Part shown: positions 1 to 10,992 of the stretch, one piece after another
Layout of the letters: every line of letters begins with the position of its first letter
Numbering within the stretch: the stretch's first letter is position 1
Origin: a bacterium
GTDB taxonomy: Bacteria > Methylomirabilota > Methylomirabilia > Methylomirabilales > 2-02-FULL-66-22
DNA length: 64,000 nucleotides
Reading direction: 5' to 3'
Assembly (NCBI GenBank): GCA_029580855.1
Contig: JAKPQH010000226.1
Coordinates: 1 to 64,000 of the forward strand
Notes under the pieces: generated by a model
What the model was told of the DNA's origin: nothing
Seen by the model: the letters and a program-made list of their open reading frames with translations, nothing else
Database searches by the model: none
Position numbers and translations under genes: made by a program

Positions 1-1
1 G

Positions 2-2560
2 GTGCCGCCGGCGGCGTCGGACGGTGGAGCCGCGAAACCGGCCGGCGCCGGTCCGAAGCCCTGGGTCGTCACGGTGAAGCGCGCGACGGTGGATCAGTAC
101 ACGGCCAAGGTTGAGGACCGCGCGGCGGCCGAGCCCACCACGCTGACCGCCGAGAAGATCCGACTGGTCGCCGACAACATCACGACGGCGAAAAACACGA
201 CCGGCAAATTGAGCCTCTCGCTGCGGCTGGACCAGAGCGCCACGGTCAAGGTGAATACCGCGGTGGGGTTGGACCCGCTGAAGGCGGACGGCACGGTGGA
301 GGTCACCGGCGTCGTCCTCAGCCGCTACGCCGTCTACTACCAGAACGCGGTCCCCACCGACATCCAGAGCGGTGTCCTCGACGTGACGACTGGCTATCGC
401 GTGGCGCAGACCAAGGACGCCCTCGACGTCAAGCTGGCGGGCCTGGCGGTCTCACTCAAAACGCTCCAGCTGAAGACGCGCGACACCAACCAGGTGTTCC
501 TGACCGTCCCGAGCCTCGACATCAAGAATACCGCCGTCGACCTCTTGCGGCAGGATGTCACGGTCGGCGAGGTGGCCACGGCGCAGGGGACCGTCGCCGT
601 CGTGCGGTCACGCGACGGCGAGATCAATCTGCGCGCGCTCCTCCCCCGCGCCGCGGCCGACACCGCAGCCCCGCCCGCGGCGGCGCCGGCGCGCCCCTGG
701 ACGGTCAAGGCGACCGCGGTGTCCGTGGAGCGGTACCGGGTCCAGTTCACCGATGAGACGCCGTCCCAGCCGGTCAGCGTCACCGTCGAGGACCTGAAGC
801 TGAAGGCCGACAACCTGACGACGGCCGAGAACCAGCCCCCCGGGAAGGTCGCGCTCGGGTTGCGCATCGGCCAGGGCACGGTGTCCGCAGACGGCGCGGT
901 GAGCGTTGCCCCCGTCACCGCCGACTTGCAGGTGGCCGTCCAGGCGCTCGACATCCAACCCTTCCAGGCGTACGTCCAGGACCACGTCAAGGTCACCATC
1001 ACCGGCGGCCTCGTCTCGACGACGGGTCGGCTGGTGCTCCGCATCAAGGAGCCGCAGGGGCTGCAGGCCACGTTCACCGGCGAGTCTCGCCTCGCCAAGT
1101 TCGGCGTCCTCGAAACGACCACCGCCGACCAACTCCTGAGGTGGGAGTCGCTCGCCCTGCAGGATTTGTCGGTCGGCTACCAGCCTCTCTCCATCCGAGC
1201 CAGGAAGGTCGCCCTCGCCGATTTCTTTGCGTACATCATCATCCAGCCCGGCGGCCGGCTGAACCTTCAGGAGATCGTGACCGCGGGGCGGTCCGCCGAA
1301 CCCGCCGACCAGCCAAAGCCGGCGTCGACGGCCGCAAGGACGGAGCCCCGCGCGCCGGCGACCACGCGGGATATCCAGATCGAAGAAGTCACCTTGCAGG
1401 GCGGGCGAGTCGACTTCCAGGACCGCACCCTCAAGCCGAGCTACAACGCCGACCTGAGCGAGATCGGCGGGCGGGTGTCAGGCCTGTCCTCGGCGGAGAC
1501 CAGCCTGGCGGACGTCGAGCTGCGCGGCAAAATGAACGGCGCCGCCCCTCTGGAGATCATCGGAAAGGTGAACCCGCTCAAGCAGGATCTCTTCGTGGAC
1601 CTGCGGGCCCGATTCACGGGCATGGACCTGAGCCCGGCATCGCCGTACTCCGGAAAGTACGTCGGCTACGTCATCGAAAAAGGCAAGCTCTCCTTCGATC
1701 TGCAGTACCTCATCGACAAGAAGAAGCTCAGCTCGGAGAACAAGATCTTCGTCGACCAGTTCACGTTCGGAGAAAAAGTCGAGAGCCCCGACGCGACCAG
1801 CCTCCCCGTCAAGCTCGCGGTGGCGTTGCTCAAGGATCGGAAGGGCGAAATCCACCTCGATATCCCCGTGACGGGCAGCCTGGACGATCCGCAGTTCAGC
1901 ATATTCCGCATCGTACTTCAGGTGATCGGCAACCTCATCACCAAGGCCGTGACGTCGCCGTTTGCGCTGCTCGGCGCCGCCTTCGGCGGCGGTGAAGGGA
2001 TGCAGTACGTGGAGTTCGATCCGGGTCTGGCCCGCATCCCTCCGGATGGGCAGAAGAAAGTCCAGGCCTTGGCGGCCGCCCTGTCCGAGAAGCCTTCGCT
2101 CAAGCTGGAGATCGCGGGATACGTCGCTCCCGACGCGGACCGGGAGGGGCTGAAGCGATACCTCCTGCAGCGCAAGGTCAAGGCCCGGAAGCTGGACGAC
2201 CTGTTGAAAAAGGGGGTCGCCGTCCCGCCGGTGGACGAGATCGTCGTGGCACCCGATGAGTACGAGAAATACCTTACCCTGGCCTACCGCGCCGAGCCGT
2301 TCCCCAAGCCTCGGAACTTCATCGGCATGGTCAAGAGTCTCCCCGTGCCGGAGATGGAAAAGCTCATCCTGACCAACATCGAGGTGGGCGACGGGGAGCT
2401 GCGCGCGCTCGCCTCCCGGCGCGCCAATGCGGTCAGGGATGCGCTCCTGAAAGCCGGCACCATCGATCCGGAGCGGTTGTTCATCGTCGAGCCGAAGGGG
2501 CTCGCGCCGGAGAAGAAGGACAGCGTCAAGGACAGTCGCGTCGATTTCAAAATTGTCTAG
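2..2560 (+). CDS. DUF748/AsmA-like envelope protein, 5'-truncated by the window
   Basis: The reading frame is already open at base 2, so the true start probably lies upstream; about 852 residues are visible. It contains at least two related units of about 200 residues, each opening with a K/R-P-W-x-V motif (near residues 23 and 230) and followed by a stretch resembling [10 protein letters not shown]. Further on come a DUF748-like part ([19 protein letters not shown]) and a C-terminal region ([15 protein letters not shown]) like the OmpA-ish tail of DUF748 proteins. Such proteins are thought to sit in the inner membrane and periplasm and to act in envelope lipid homeostasis, but the exact role of this one is unknown. 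The N-terminal membrane anchor is outside the window. The next gene, hutI, begins 48 nt downstream. Confidence 0.8.
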   Translation: MPPAASDGGAAKPAGAGPKPWVVTVKRATVDQYTAKVEDRAAAEPTTLTAEKIRLVADNITTAKNTTGKLSLSLRLDQSATVKVNTAVGLDPLKADGTVEVTGVVLSRYAVYYQNAVPTDIQSGVLDVTTGYRVAQTKDALDVKLAGLAVSLKTLQLKTRDTNQVFLTVPSLDIKNTAVDLLRQDVTVGEVATAQGTVAVVRSRDGEINLRALLPRAAADTAAPPAAAPARPWTVKATAVSVERYRVQFTDETPSQPVSVTVEDLKLKADNLTTAENQPPGKVALGLRIGQGTVSADGAVSVAPVTADLQVAVQALDIQPFQAYVQDHVKVTITGGLVSTTGRLVLRIKEPQGLQATFTGESRLAKFGVLETTTADQLLRWESLALQDLSVGYQPLSIRARKVALADFFAYIIIQPGGRLNLQEIVTAGRSAEPADQPKPASTAARTEPRAPATTRDIQIEEVTLQGGRVDFQDRTLKPSYNADLSEIGGRVSGLSSAETSLADVELRGKMNGAAPLEIIGKVNPLKQDLFVDLRARFTGMDLSPASPYSGKYVGYVIEKGKLSFDLQYLIDKKKLSSENKIFVDQFTFGEKVESPDATSLPVKLAVALLKDRKGEIHLDIPVTGSLDDPQFSIFRIVLQVIGNLITKAVTSPFALLGAAFGGGEGMQYVEFDPGLARIPPDGQKKVQALAAALSEKPSLKLEIAGYVAPDADREGLKRYLLQRKVKARKLDDLLKKGVAVPPVDEIVVAPDEYEKYLTLAYRAEPFPKPRNFIGMVKSLPVPEMEKLILTNIEVGDGELRALASRRANAVRDALLKAGTIDPERLFIVEPKGLAPEKKDSVKDSRVDFKIV

Positions 2561-2608
2561 CGGGGGCGCCGGGCAGCTTTGCTGCGCCGTGCTCCATCGG
2601 GGGACGAC

Positions 2609-3889
2609 ATGATCCAGGCGGACCTCATCGTCGAGGGAGCGGCGGAGCTCTTGACCGTGGCGGGGAATGCCTCCGGGCCGCGCCGGGGAACGGAGATGCG
2701 GGACCTCGGTATCCTGCGGCGGGGATCCCTGGCCGCGCGGCGGGGGAAGATCGTCTGGATCGGCCCGACGGGGGATCTGCTCACCGCCATACGGCCGCTG
2801 GCGTTTTGCAAGGTCATCGACGCGTACGGGAAAACCGTCATGCCGGGTCTGGTGGACCCGCACACCCACCTCGTCTTCGCGGGGAGCCGCGAGAACGAGT
2901 TCGCCCTGCGCATCCAGGGCAAGACGTACCAGGAAATCGCCGCGGGCGGCGGCGGCATCAATGCCACGGTGGCGGCCACGCGCGCGGCCAGCAAGGCCGA
3001 CCTGACCTCCAGCGCCCGGCGGACGCTGGACACGATGCTCGCGCTGGGGACGACCACGGTGGAGGCCAAGAGCGGCTACGGACTGGACCTGGTCAACGAG
3101 ATCAAGATGCTGGAGGTGATCCGCGCGCTGGAGGAGACCGGTCCCATGACGCTGGTGCCCACCTTTATGGGCGCACACGAGGTCCCGCCGGAGTTCCGGC
3201 AGAACCCCGAGGCGTACGTGGATCTCGTCATCACGCGCATGATCCCCATGGTGGCCTCGCGGAAGCTGGCGCGGTTTTGCGATGTGTTCTGCGAGACCGA
3301 CGTCTTCAGCGTGGCGCAGACCGAGCGCATCCTCCAGGCTGCACAGGCGGTGGGCCTGGAGCTGCGCGTGCACGCCGACGAGCTGACCGATCTGGGTGGG
3401 GCGGCCCTGGCCGCCCGCATGAAGGCGCGGACCGCGGATCATCTGCTCTTTGCCAACGACGACGGCGTCCGGGCCATGGCCGAGGCGGGTGTCATCGCGG
3501 TCCTCTTGCCCGGCACGGCGTATTTCCTCCATATGCAGCGGTACGCCCGCGCCCGCGACATGATCGAAGCCGGCGTCGCGGTGGCGCTGGCCACGGATTT
3601 CAACCCCGGCTCCTGCATGACCGAATCGCTGCCGCTCATCATGAACCTCGCGTGCACCCAGATGCGGATGCTGCCCGCCGAGGCCATCACCGCCGCCACC
3701 ATCAACGCCGCCTGGGCTCTCGGCGAACAGGACTGCGTCGGCAGCCTGGAGGTGGGAAAGCAGGCCGACGTTCTTGTCCTCGACGCGCCCACGCACGAGC
3801 ACCTCTGCTACCACTTCGGTGTGAACCTCGTGGACACCGTGATCAAGAACGGGAAGGTTGTCGCGGAGGCCGGCCAGCGGTTGAACTGA
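2609..3889 (+). CDS. hutI: Imidazolonepropionase
   Basis: This is the third enzyme of histidine degradation; it hydrolyses 4-imidazolone-5-propanoate to N-formimino-L-glutamate in the cytoplasm. The 426-residue product has the amidohydrolase metal motif DPHTH (His85 and His87), the HutI hallmark [12 protein letters not shown] followed by GGGGINATV, a later HADE motif and ATDFNPGS near the C-terminus. I chose the ATG at 2609 because a GGGGGA ribosome site lies just upstream and the product then begins [10 protein letters not shown]; an upstream in-frame start would add ten residues. No hutH, hutU or hutG lies nearby, so the gene is detached from the rest of the pathway within this window. Confidence 0.93.
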   Translation: MIQADLIVEGAAELLTVAGNASGPRRGTEMRDLGILRRGSLAARRGKIVWIGPTGDLLTAIRPLAFCKVIDAYGKTVMPGLVDPHTHLVFAGSRENEFALRIQGKTYQEIAAGGGGINATVAATRAASKADLTSSARRTLDTMLALGTTTVEAKSGYGLDLVNEIKMLEVIRALEETGPMTLVPTFMGAHEVPPEFRQNPEAYVDLVITRMIPMVASRKLARFCDVFCETDVFSVAQTERILQAAQAVGLELRVHADELTDLGGAALAARMKARTADHLLFANDDGVRAMAEAGVIAVLLPGTAYFLHMQRYARARDMIEAGVAVALATDFNPGSCMTESLPLIMNLACTQMRMLPAEAITAATINAAWALGEQDCVGSLEVGKQADVLVLDAPTHEHLCYHFGVNLVDTVIKNGKVVAEAGQRLN

Positions 3890-3957
3890 AAACCCATCGC
3901 TCGCCGCAAGGGACAGACGAACGGCGGGCGATCGCATCGGGCAATGCCTCGGCAGTC

Positions 3958-6129
3958 ATGGACCAGACCCCCTCGCGCCAGGAACCCGCAGTGTGCCACG
4001 CCGCGACCCCGGAAGACCTGCCCGGCGCCGCCCTGGCCGATCTCCTGGCATCGCTGGTGGCCATCGGCCGCTCGATGCAGGAGGAGTTCGACCCGCAGCG
4101 CTTCCTCGATCAATTCTCCGAGCAGCTCCAGCGGCTGATTCCTCACGACCGGCTGGTGATCGACCTGGTGGACGAGGAGCGTCGCACCTTCACGGTCTTC
4201 GCGGAGCACGCCTGCCGGGCCTTGCGCCTTCACCAGGACTTCTACACCGTCGCGTTCGAGCCGCGGGCCCGCTACCTGGCCAGCGAATGGGTCATGCGCC
4301 CCGTGTTCTTCGGCGAGGCCATGCGGGTGGACGATTTTTCAACGGATCCTCGGTTCGCGGTTCTCAACCCGCACGAGCGGAAGCTGGTGGAGACCGGCAT
4401 CCGCTCCGGCCTGCTCGTTCCCATGGAAAGCGGCGGGCACGTCATCGGGGCCTTGGTTGCCACCAGCCTCGCGGCCCATGCCTACGACGAGCAACACCTG
4501 GCGGTCCTGCGGCAGGTCGCTACGCTGATCGGACCCTTTGTCCAGGGTGTCGTCCTCTTGCAGCGCGAGCGCCACCGCCGCCGCCGGCTCAAAGCCCTGG
4601 ACGGGTTGACCCGAGCGCTTGGCGCAAGCCTGAACGTGCGGGACGTCTTCGCGCGGTTGGCCGACGCCGTGCGTCCGGTGCTGGATTTCGAGTTCATGGG
4701 TGTGGCCCTGCTGGCCGCGAGCGGCCGCGACGTGGAAATGCTGGCGGAGATCGATGATGTACCGGGCGGCCCGCCAACGCCCCCCCGGTTTCCGTTGGAG
4801 GACTTCTCCTTCGGGTTCCGGGTCGGGGCCGGAGAAATAGCGTTGATCCACGACGCCCGGGGGGAGCTCGACGCGACGCGCCCCGGCGATCGGCTCATCG
4901 TCGAGGGCGGTGGCCGGTCGTGTCTCATCGTGCCCATGCGGTTCGGCGAGCGGATCGGCGGCGGGCTGTATTTCGGGAAGCGCCAGCCCAACTGGTTCGA
5001 CCGACTCGATGCCGAGGTCGCCGCCGCGGTCGCCTCGCAGGTGGTCCTGGCCGTCCAGCATCAACGGCTGGCCGAGGAACAGCGCCGCCTGGTCTCTGTC
5101 GAAACGCACGCCAAACGCTTGGAGCAACGCCTGGCGTCTCTCCGCGACGAGCTGGGCGAACGGTACGGCTTCGATCGTATCGTCGGGCGCTCGCCGGCCC
5201 TGCGCGAGGTCCTGGAGCGCGCCGCCAAGGTGGCCCCGACCGAAGCGACCGTCCTGCTGACCGGCGAGAGCGGCACCGGGAAGGAGTTGGTCGCGCGGGC
5301 CGTCCACCACGCCAGCCAACGAGCGGATGGGCCGTTTGTGGCCATCAATTGCGCCGCGCTGGCGGATACCCTGTTGGAGTCGGAGCTGTTCGGACACGAG
5401 CGCGGCGCGTTCACCGGTGCCGATCGGCAGAAGCCGGGGCGTTTTGAGCTGGCCGCCGGCGGCACGCTCTTCCTGGACGAGATCGGAGAGCTTTCGGCCG
5501 CGGTCCAGGCCAAGCTGCTGCGCGTTCTCCAGGAGCGCGAGTTCCAGCGCGTCGGCGGTACCGTCACGCTGAAATCCGACGTCCGTCTCATCGCCGCGAC
5601 AAACCGGAACCTGGGGAGGGAGGTGCAAGCCGGACGGTTCCGCGACGATCTCTATTACCGCCTGAATGTGTTCGCGATCCGGCTTCCGCCCCTGCGCGAG
5701 CGGGGGGAGGACGTCCTTCTCCTGGCCGACTTCTTTGTGCACAGCCTTGGCGCACGCATGGGCAAGGCGGATCTCGGCCTGAGCCGAGACGCCCGTGAAG
5801 CCCTGCTGAACCACGCGTGGCCCGGGAACATTCGCGAGCTGCAGAACGCGGTCGAGCGGGCCCTGATCGTCTCGGATGGAGGCCTGCTTACCGCCGCGCA
5901 CCTGGGGATCGACTCGGGCACGGCGCGTGTTTCGGCGCCGCCGTTGCCCACGGCGGTCGCCGTGCCCGTCGCCGCAAAGGACGCCGACTCGCTCCGCGGC
6001 ATGGAAAAACGCATGGTCCTCGAGGCTGTCCGAAAGGCCGGCGGCAACAAGTCCAGGGCCGCCGCGCTTCTCGGCCTCACCCGCTCGCAGCTCTATACCC
6101 GCCTGAAGCGGCACGGGCTCGATCGCTGA
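3958..6129 (+). CDS. Sigma-54-dependent transcriptional activator (GAF-GAF-AAA+-Fis)
   Basis: A cytoplasmic enhancer-binding protein of 723 residues that would remodel sigma-54 RNA polymerase. Two GAF-like sensor domains occupy roughly residues 35-195 and 215-370. The AAA+ domain (about 400-640) has Walker A GESGTGK (436-442), the sigma-54-contacting GAFTGA loop (483-488) and Walker B FLDE (505-508). A Fis-type helix-turn-helix follows at about 680-720 ([20 protein letters not shown]). The ATG at 3958 was chosen because the GAF region begins shortly after it; the frame stays open far upstream across hutI but that part is not protein-like. Just downstream lie a palindrome and a -24/-12 promoter, so the likely target is the following operon. 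The ligand of the GAF domains is unknown. Confidence 0.93.
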   Translation: MDQTPSRQEPAVCHAATPEDLPGAALADLLASLVAIGRSMQEEFDPQRFLDQFSEQLQRLIPHDRLVIDLVDEERRTFTVFAEHACRALRLHQDFYTVAFEPRARYLASEWVMRPVFFGEAMRVDDFSTDPRFAVLNPHERKLVETGIRSGLLVPMESGGHVIGALVATSLAAHAYDEQHLAVLRQVATLIGPFVQGVVLLQRERHRRRRLKALDGLTRALGASLNVRDVFARLADAVRPVLDFEFMGVALLAASGRDVEMLAEIDDVPGGPPTPPRFPLEDFSFGFRVGAGEIALIHDARGELDATRPGDRLIVEGGGRSCLIVPMRFGERIGGGLYFGKRQPNWFDRLDAEVAAAVASQVVLAVQHQRLAEEQRRLVSVETHAKRLEQRLASLRDELGERYGFDRIVGRSPALREVLERAAKVAPTEATVLLTGESGTGKELVARAVHHASQRADGPFVAINCAALADTLLESELFGHERGAFTGADRQKPGRFELAAGGTLFLDEIGELSAAVQAKLLRVLQEREFQRVGGTVTLKSDVRLIAATNRNLGREVQAGRFRDDLYYRLNVFAIRLPPLRERGEDVLLLADFFVHSLGARMGKADLGLSRDAREALLNHAWPGNIRELQNAVERALIVSDGGLLTAAHLGIDSGTARVSAPPLPTAVAVPVAAKDADSLRGMEKRMVLEAVRKAGGNKSRAAALLGLTRSQLYTRLKRHGLDR

Positions 6130-6149
6130 ACACGCTGTGGATTTCTGTG

Positions 6150-6175
6150 CGGAGTGGCGAAGAATCGTCACTCCG
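6150..6175. promoter_or_regulatory. Inverted repeat, candidate activator-binding site (UAS)
   Basis: Two 10-nt arms, GGAGTGGCGA and TCGTCACTCC, are separated by AGAA and pair with one mismatch; an outer C-G pair extends them. The palindrome lies about 95-130 bp upstream of the -24/-12 element, the usual distance for a sigma-54 enhancer, and 20 bp after the activator stop codon. No T-run follows, so a terminator is less likely. Confidence 0.5.
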
Positions 6176-6266
6176 GTGTCGATCTCCACGCACATCCGGC
6201 GCTCCCTTTCTTGTAAGCTCCTGAAGAACACCCGAGAATTCGACACGTTGCGGCAGATTCGACTTT

Positions 6267-6283
6267 TGGCGCATCGTGTGCAA
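6267..6283 (+). promoter_or_regulatory. Sigma-54 (-24/-12) promoter
   Basis: TGGC at 6267-6270 and TGCAA at 6279-6283 place the invariant GG (6268-6269) and GC (6280-6281) exactly 10 nt apart, as sigma-54 requires. Transcription would start near 6293, about 58 nt before the small-protein ATG at 6351. An activator gene of the matching class lies immediately upstream. Confidence 0.65.
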
Positions 6284-6350
6284 GAGAAAGGCCCGCTCGG
6301 GCAGTCCGGGTGTTGCTGTCACGCTTCGAACACGGGACGGGGATGAAGCC

Positions 6351-6596
6351 ATGAGTCAGCGCGGTGTCGAGCGAATTGTGGGGCGATTGGTAACGGATCC
6401 GGGGTTCCGTGAAGCGTTTTTTCGGAATCCGGTTGAATCCGGTCTCCGCATCGGAGCCGACCTGACCCGGCAAGAGATCGAGGCATTACGCCGGATTTCC
6501 CTGGACGCGTTGGTCGAATTCTCCGACTGCCTCGACGACCGTATCTGCCGGCTGCATATCCGCCGCGAACCCATGGGGCAGGAGTCGCGGAAATGA
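6351..6596 (+). CDS. Small Os1348/NHLP-clan-like protein
   Basis: An 81-residue protein whose core (VERIVGRLVTDPGFREAF, then FRNPVESGL and LTRQEIEALRRISLDAL) matches the pattern of short Os1348-type proteins. That family is distantly related to nitrile-hydratase-like leader peptides. The tail, about 25 residues, contains two cysteines (SDCLDDRICRLH). I chose the ATG at 6351 because it begins the conserved part; an in-frame ATG at 6276 would lie inside the predicted promoter. The stop overlaps the next start (ATGA), implying translational coupling to the RND adaptor. No YcaO, LanM or other maturase is visible, so calling it a peptide precursor would be speculation. Confidence 0.7.
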   Translation: MSQRGVERIVGRLVTDPGFREAFFRNPVESGLRIGADLTRQEIEALRRISLDALVEFSDCLDDRICRLHIRREPMGQESRK

Positions 6597-7807
6597 CCAT
6601 CCTGCGGAGCATCACACCGTTGCGGCTCGACCTTGCGCCATTGGCGCTGCTGCTCCTGGCGGGTTGCGGCAACACGGAAGCCAAACCCTCCAAGGTCGAG
6701 GAGGCGCCCAAACCCGTCGCCGTTTCGGTGCGAGCGGCGCCGGAGCGGCCTCTGCCGACCAGGCTGGACGTAACGGGGACGCTGATGGCCGACGCCCAGA
6801 CGGACATCGCGTCCGAGTCCGAGCAGCGTATCGTCGAGATCGCGGTCGAGCGCGGCCAGTACGTGTCGGCCGGTCAGGTGGTGGCGCGCCTGGACGATCA
6901 GGATGCCAAGAATTTGGTCCACGAAGCCGAAGCCGCCGAAAACCAGATTCGGGAACGCCTGGGACTGGTTGACGGACAGCTCTTCGACGCCCTGAAGACC
7001 CCCGAGGTCCAGCAGGCCCGGGCGACCATGGATCGAGCCGAGGCGGACTACAAGCGCTTTGTGCAGCTCCTGGACGAGGGCGCGGTCTCGCGGGCCGAGC
7101 ACGACCTCCGCCGCGCCGATTACCTGGCGGCCAAGGCGCAGTACGAGACCACCGTGAACCAGATGCGACAGCTCTACCAGTCCCTCTTGGCCCAGAAGGT
7201 CCGCGTCGCCATGGCGCGCAAGGCCGTCGAGGACACGACGGTCCGCGCGCCGTTCAGCGGCATCATCGCCGAGAAGGCGGTGAATGTCGGCCGATTCATG
7301 AAGAAGGGCGACCGCGTCGCTACCATCGTGCGCATCGACCCGCTCCGCATCGAGCTGACGATCCCGGAGGGGGCTGTCGCCGCCGTCCGCAAGGGCCAGA
7401 GAGTCTCCTTCGCCGTCCAGAGTTACCCGGATCGGACGTTTGAGGGAACGATCGCCTACGTCGGACCGGCGGTTCGCGCCGAATCGCGCGCCCTGGTGGT
7501 CGAGGCCATCGTCCCGAATCCCAGGGGCCTGCTTCAGCCCGGGCTCTTTGCCACCGCCCATATCGAGCTGCCCGCCGCCCGACCTAGCGTGTTGGTTCCG
7601 ACAGACGCCGTCAGAAACGAGGGGGGTGTCTTCAAGTTGTTTGTTGCCAAGAATGATCGGGCCGAGGCCCGGATCGTTCAGGTCGGGCGCGAAGCGGGAG
7701 GATCCGTCGAGATCGTGCGGGGTCTGCAAGCGGGTGAACGTGTGGTGAGCCCCCAAGTCGACGGACTCGCGGACGGCACCCCGATCGCGGCTCGGGAGGC
7801 GAAGTAG
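6593..7807 (+). CDS. RND efflux periplasmic adaptor (membrane fusion lipoprotein)
   Basis: A 404-residue HlyD/AcrA-type adaptor that would bridge the inner-membrane pump and an outer-membrane channel. A signal sequence ends in a lipobox (LLAGC), so the mature protein is probably lipidated at its cysteine. The biotinyl-lipoyl-like fold is visible around [19 protein letters not shown] and again at [18 protein letters not shown] coiled-coil hairpin lies between them, and a C-terminal beta-barrel and MP domain follow ([12 protein letters not shown]). It overlaps the small upstream gene by 4 bp and is followed 2 bp later by the pump. No TolC-like gene is present in the window. Confidence 0.93.
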   Translation: MTILRSITPLRLDLAPLALLLLAGCGNTEAKPSKVEEAPKPVAVSVRAAPERPLPTRLDVTGTLMADAQTDIASESEQRIVEIAVERGQYVSAGQVVARLDDQDAKNLVHEAEAAENQIRERLGLVDGQLFDALKTPEVQQARATMDRAEADYKRFVQLLDEGAVSRAEHDLRRADYLAAKAQYETTVNQMRQLYQSLLAQKVRVAMARKAVEDTTVRAPFSGIIAEKAVNVGRFMKKGDRVATIVRIDPLRIELTIPEGAVAAVRKGQRVSFAVQSYPDRTFEGTIAYVGPAVRAESRALVVEAIVPNPRGLLQPGLFATAHIELPAARPSVLVPTDAVRNEGGVFKLFVAKNDRAEARIVQVGREAGGSVEIVRGLQAGERVVSPQVDGLADGTPIAAREAK

Positions 7808-7809
7808 TC

Positions 7810-10800
7810 ATGCAGTGGTTGGCCGAACTGTCCGTCAAGCGCCCGGTCTTCGCCTCCGTCCTGGTGCTCTCCCTCGCGGTGGTTGGCGTCTTCGCCTATT
7901 TCCAGTTGGGCGTGGATCTGTTCCCCAAGGTGGACATCCCGATCATCACGGTCACCACACGGGAATCGGGCGCCGCGCCGGAGGAGATCGAGACTGAAAT
8001 CACCGACAAGATCGAGCGGGCGCTGAACACCATCGCGGGCGTCGAGGAGCTGCGGTCGGTCTCCACCGAGGGGGTCTCGCAGGTCTTTATCCAGTTCCAG
8101 CTGGAGAAGAGCGTGGACGTCGCCGCCCAGGAGGTGCGCGACAAGATCAACCAGGTCCTGCCCGAACTCCCACAGGACATCGAACAACCCGTGGTGGACA
8201 AGATGGATCCCGACGCGGCCCCGGTGATCTACGTGGCGCTCTCGGCCAACCGCTCCATCCGGGACATCAGCGAGTTCGCCGACAAGACGATCCGGCGCGA
8301 GATCGAATCCATCTCGGGCGTCGGGCAGGTGACGCTGGTGGGGGGTCGTCTGCGCCAGATCAATCTCTGGCTGGATCCCGCCCGGCTGCGCGCGTACAGC
8401 CTCACCGCGGCGGAGGTCACACGTGCCGTGGCCAACCAGAACCTGATGCTCCCCGGCGGTAATCTGGCCCAGGGCGCCAGGGAGTTGACGGTCCGAATGA
8501 AGGGACGGGTAAATAGCGTCCAGGAGTTTGCCGGGATCGTGGTGGCCACGCGGGCCGGAGCGCAGGTCACGCTGGCCCAGGTGGGGCGAGCAGAGGACGG
8601 GGTCGAAGAGTCTGAAACCGCGGGCAGCGTGGACGGAAAATCGGCGGTGATCCTGGCGGTCCGCCGACAATCGGGAACGAACACGGTCGCCGTGGCCGAC
8701 GAGGTGACCCGGCGCATCAACGCCATGCGGTCGCGCTTGCCCGCCGGCTACACGATGGAGATCATCCGGGATCAATCGGATTTCATCAAAGATTCGATCA
8801 AGACCGTCCAGGAACATCTGATCGTCGGCGCTTGTCTGGCGGCGTTGGTCGTCCTGCTCTTCCTACGGAACTGGCGCTCCACGCTCATCGCAGCCATCGC
8901 CATCCCCACGTCGATTATCAGCACGTTCGGCCTGATGTACGCCTTGGGGTTCACCCTGAACATGCTGACGCTGCTGGCCCTCACCCTCGCCGTCGGTATC
9001 GTCATCGACGATGCCATCGTCGTCCTCGAGAACATCTATCGTCATATGGAAGAGAAGCGGCTTCCGGCCTTCGTGGCGGCCGTCGAGGGCACTCGCGAGA
9101 TCGGCCTGGCCGTCCTCGCCACCACCCTTTCGCTCGTGGCGGTTTTTCTCCCCGTGGCGTTCATGGGGGGCATCGTCGGACGGTTCATGTACAGCTTCGG
9201 CCTGACCATGGCATTCTCCATCTTGGTCTCGCTGTTGGTCGCCTTCACGGTCACCCCCATGCTGTCCAGTCGCTGGCTCTCTGCCGAGAAGAACGCCGCG
9301 CGCACCTCGAAGGACGCCTGGCTCTTCCGCATCCTGGATACGGGGTACACGCGACTCCTCACCTGGGCCATGGCGCACCGGTGGGTGATCGTCACCGTCT
9401 CCATCGCGGCACTGCTGTCCAGCGTGCCCCTCTTCCTGGCCGTCGGGAAGGATTTCCTTCCCAAGAATGACGAGTCCCAATTCGAAATCGCGGTGCGCAC
9501 CCCCGAGGGCACCACACTGGAGCAGACCGAGCTGATCGCCACCCGTATAGGCCGTGAGGTGAAGGCGCTGCCGGGCGTGGCGTACACCGTGGTCCTGGTC
9601 GGGAACGACGACCGGCGGACCGCCAACCTCGCCACGATCTTTGTCAAGCTCCGGGATCTGCGAAAGCGCGGGCCGTCCCAGTTCCAGATCATGGATCAGG
9701 TCCGCACGACGGTCCTCCCGAAGTTTGCCGCCGAGAAGCTCCGCGCCAGCGTGTCTCAGGTGGCCGCCATCTCAGGTGGAGGTATAGGCAACAAGGAGGT
9801 CTCGTTTTACATCAGCGGCCCCGACCTCACCAAGCTGGCAGAATACTCCGCGCGCTTGACCGGGGCGCTCGCCAAGGTCCCGGGTGTCGTGGACGTCGAC
9901 ACCAGCCTGATCCTGGGAAAGCCCGAGCTGGCAGTGAGCCTGGACCGGAAAAAGGCCGCCGAGCTCGGGATCCAGGTGGCGGACGTTGCCGACACGCTGC
10001 GGGTGATGGTGGGCGGGCGGAAAATCTCTACCTACAACGAGGGTGGCGAACAGTATGAGGTCCATGCCCGCGCCGTACAGCCGTGGCGCACGACGGCGGA
10101 GGGGGTGAGTCAGATGGCCGTCCCGTCGACAAAGCTGGGCGCCGTGAGCATGGACAACGTCGCGCGTTTTCAGGAGGGCGACGGCCCGTCGCAGATCGAT
10201 CGGATCAAGCGCCGTCGCCAGGTCACGATCAGCGCCAACATGCGGACCGGCTACGATCAGCAGTCGGCCCTGGACGCCCTCTGGAAAGCGGCCGAGGCCT
10301 TGAATCTCGACCCGGCCTACGAAATCGGGACGACCGGTACCTCGAAAGAGATGGGAAAGGCCGCGCTCAATTTTGGGCTGGCGTTCCTGCTGTCCATCAT
10401 CTTCATGTATCTGATCCTGGCGGCCCAGTTCGAGTCCTGGCTTCACCCGGTGACGATCCTGCTGGCCCTCCCGCTCACGGTGCCGTTCGCGCTGCTCTCG
10501 ATCCTGATTTTCCAGCAGTCGCTGAACGTCCTCTCCGCCTTGGGGCTCCTGGTGCTCTTTGGCATCGTGAAAAAGAACTCCATCCTCCAGATCGATCACA
10601 TGATCGGGCTCCGGGCCCACGGGGTCCCCCGCGCCGAGGCCATCATCCAGGCCAACCGTGATCGGCTGCGCCCCATCCTGATGACCACCCTCGCCTTCGT
10701 CGCCGGGATGCTGCCCCTCCTCATCGGCAGCGGCCCGGGCTCCGGCGACAACCATGCCATCGGGTCGGTCATCGCAGGCGGACAGACGCTGGCGCTCTTG

Positions 10801-10929
10801 TTGACCCTCCTGGCCACACCCGTCGCCTACTCCATCTTCGACGACATCGCGGAGAGTTTCACGCCGCGGCTGTGGCTGGCGCGACTGTTGGGCCGCACAC
10901 GCCCGACCACCGCCACTCCGCAGACATAG
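7810..10929 (+). CDS. RND efflux pump, inner-membrane permease (AcrB/HAE1-like)
   Basis: A 1039-residue proton-driven transporter of the AcrB/CzcA superfamily. The amphipathic start ([20 protein letters not shown]), two large periplasmic loops and two sets of six membrane helices are recognisable. The TM4 proton-relay segment reads [21 protein letters not shown], with the paired aspartates of the HAE1 group, and [19 protein letters not shown] follows. TM10 carries [13 protein letters not shown]. These features favour export of hydrophobic or amphiphilic compounds over the CzcA metal group, but the substrate is not evident. Placement behind the sigma-54 promoter suggests conditional expression with the adaptor and small protein. 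Confidence 0.93.
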   Translation: MQWLAELSVKRPVFASVLVLSLAVVGVFAYFQLGVDLFPKVDIPIITVTTRESGAAPEEIETEITDKIERALNTIAGVEELRSVSTEGVSQVFIQFQLEKSVDVAAQEVRDKINQVLPELPQDIEQPVVDKMDPDAAPVIYVALSANRSIRDISEFADKTIRREIESISGVGQVTLVGGRLRQINLWLDPARLRAYSLTAAEVTRAVANQNLMLPGGNLAQGARELTVRMKGRVNSVQEFAGIVVATRAGAQVTLAQVGRAEDGVEESETAGSVDGKSAVILAVRRQSGTNTVAVADEVTRRINAMRSRLPAGYTMEIIRDQSDFIKDSIKTVQEHLIVGACLAALVVLLFLRNWRSTLIAAIAIPTSIISTFGLMYALGFTLNMLTLLALTLAVGIVIDDAIVVLENIYRHMEEKRLPAFVAAVEGTREIGLAVLATTLSLVAVFLPVAFMGGIVGRFMYSFGLTMAFSILVSLLVAFTVTPMLSSRWLSAEKNAARTSKDAWLFRILDTGYTRLLTWAMAHRWVIVTVSIAALLSSVPLFLAVGKDFLPKNDESQFEIAVRTPEGTTLEQTELIATRIGREVKALPGVAYTVVLVGNDDRRTANLATIFVKLRDLRKRGPSQFQIMDQVRTTVLPKFAAEKLRASVSQVAAISGGGIGNKEVSFYISGPDLTKLAEYSARLTGALAKVPGVVDVDTSLILGKPELAVSLDRKKAAELGIQVADVADTLRVMVGGRKISTYNEGGEQYEVHARAVQPWRTTAEGVSQMAVPSTKLGAVSMDNVARFQEGDGPSQIDRIKRRRQVTISANMRTGYDQQSALDALWKAAEALNLDPAYEIGTTGTSKEMGKAALNFGLAFLLSIIFMYLILAAQFESWLHPVTILLALPLTVPFALLSILIFQQSLNVLSALGLLVLFGIVKKNSILQIDHMIGLRAHGVPRAEAIIQANRDRLRPILMTTLAFVAGMLPLLIGSGPGSGDNHAIGSVIAGGQTLALLLTLLATPVAYSIFDDIAESFTPRLWLARLLGRTRPTTATPQT

Positions 10930-10992
10930 GCGCCGGCATCGGTCGCCGCGCGATCGACACCCGGCTGCCCCGGCACGCCCGACGGATCCGCG

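Noticed and set aside
1478..3937. Very long open frame on the minus strand opposite the DUF748 protein and hutI
   Set aside because: Its translation is His/Gly/Arg/Leu-rich without any fold signature, and it lies opposite two well-conserved genes. It is a GC-content artefact.
10930..10992. Bidirectional terminator between the RND pump and lactate permease
   Set aside because: The short gap is GC-rich, but no stable hairpin with a T-run could be found on either strand.
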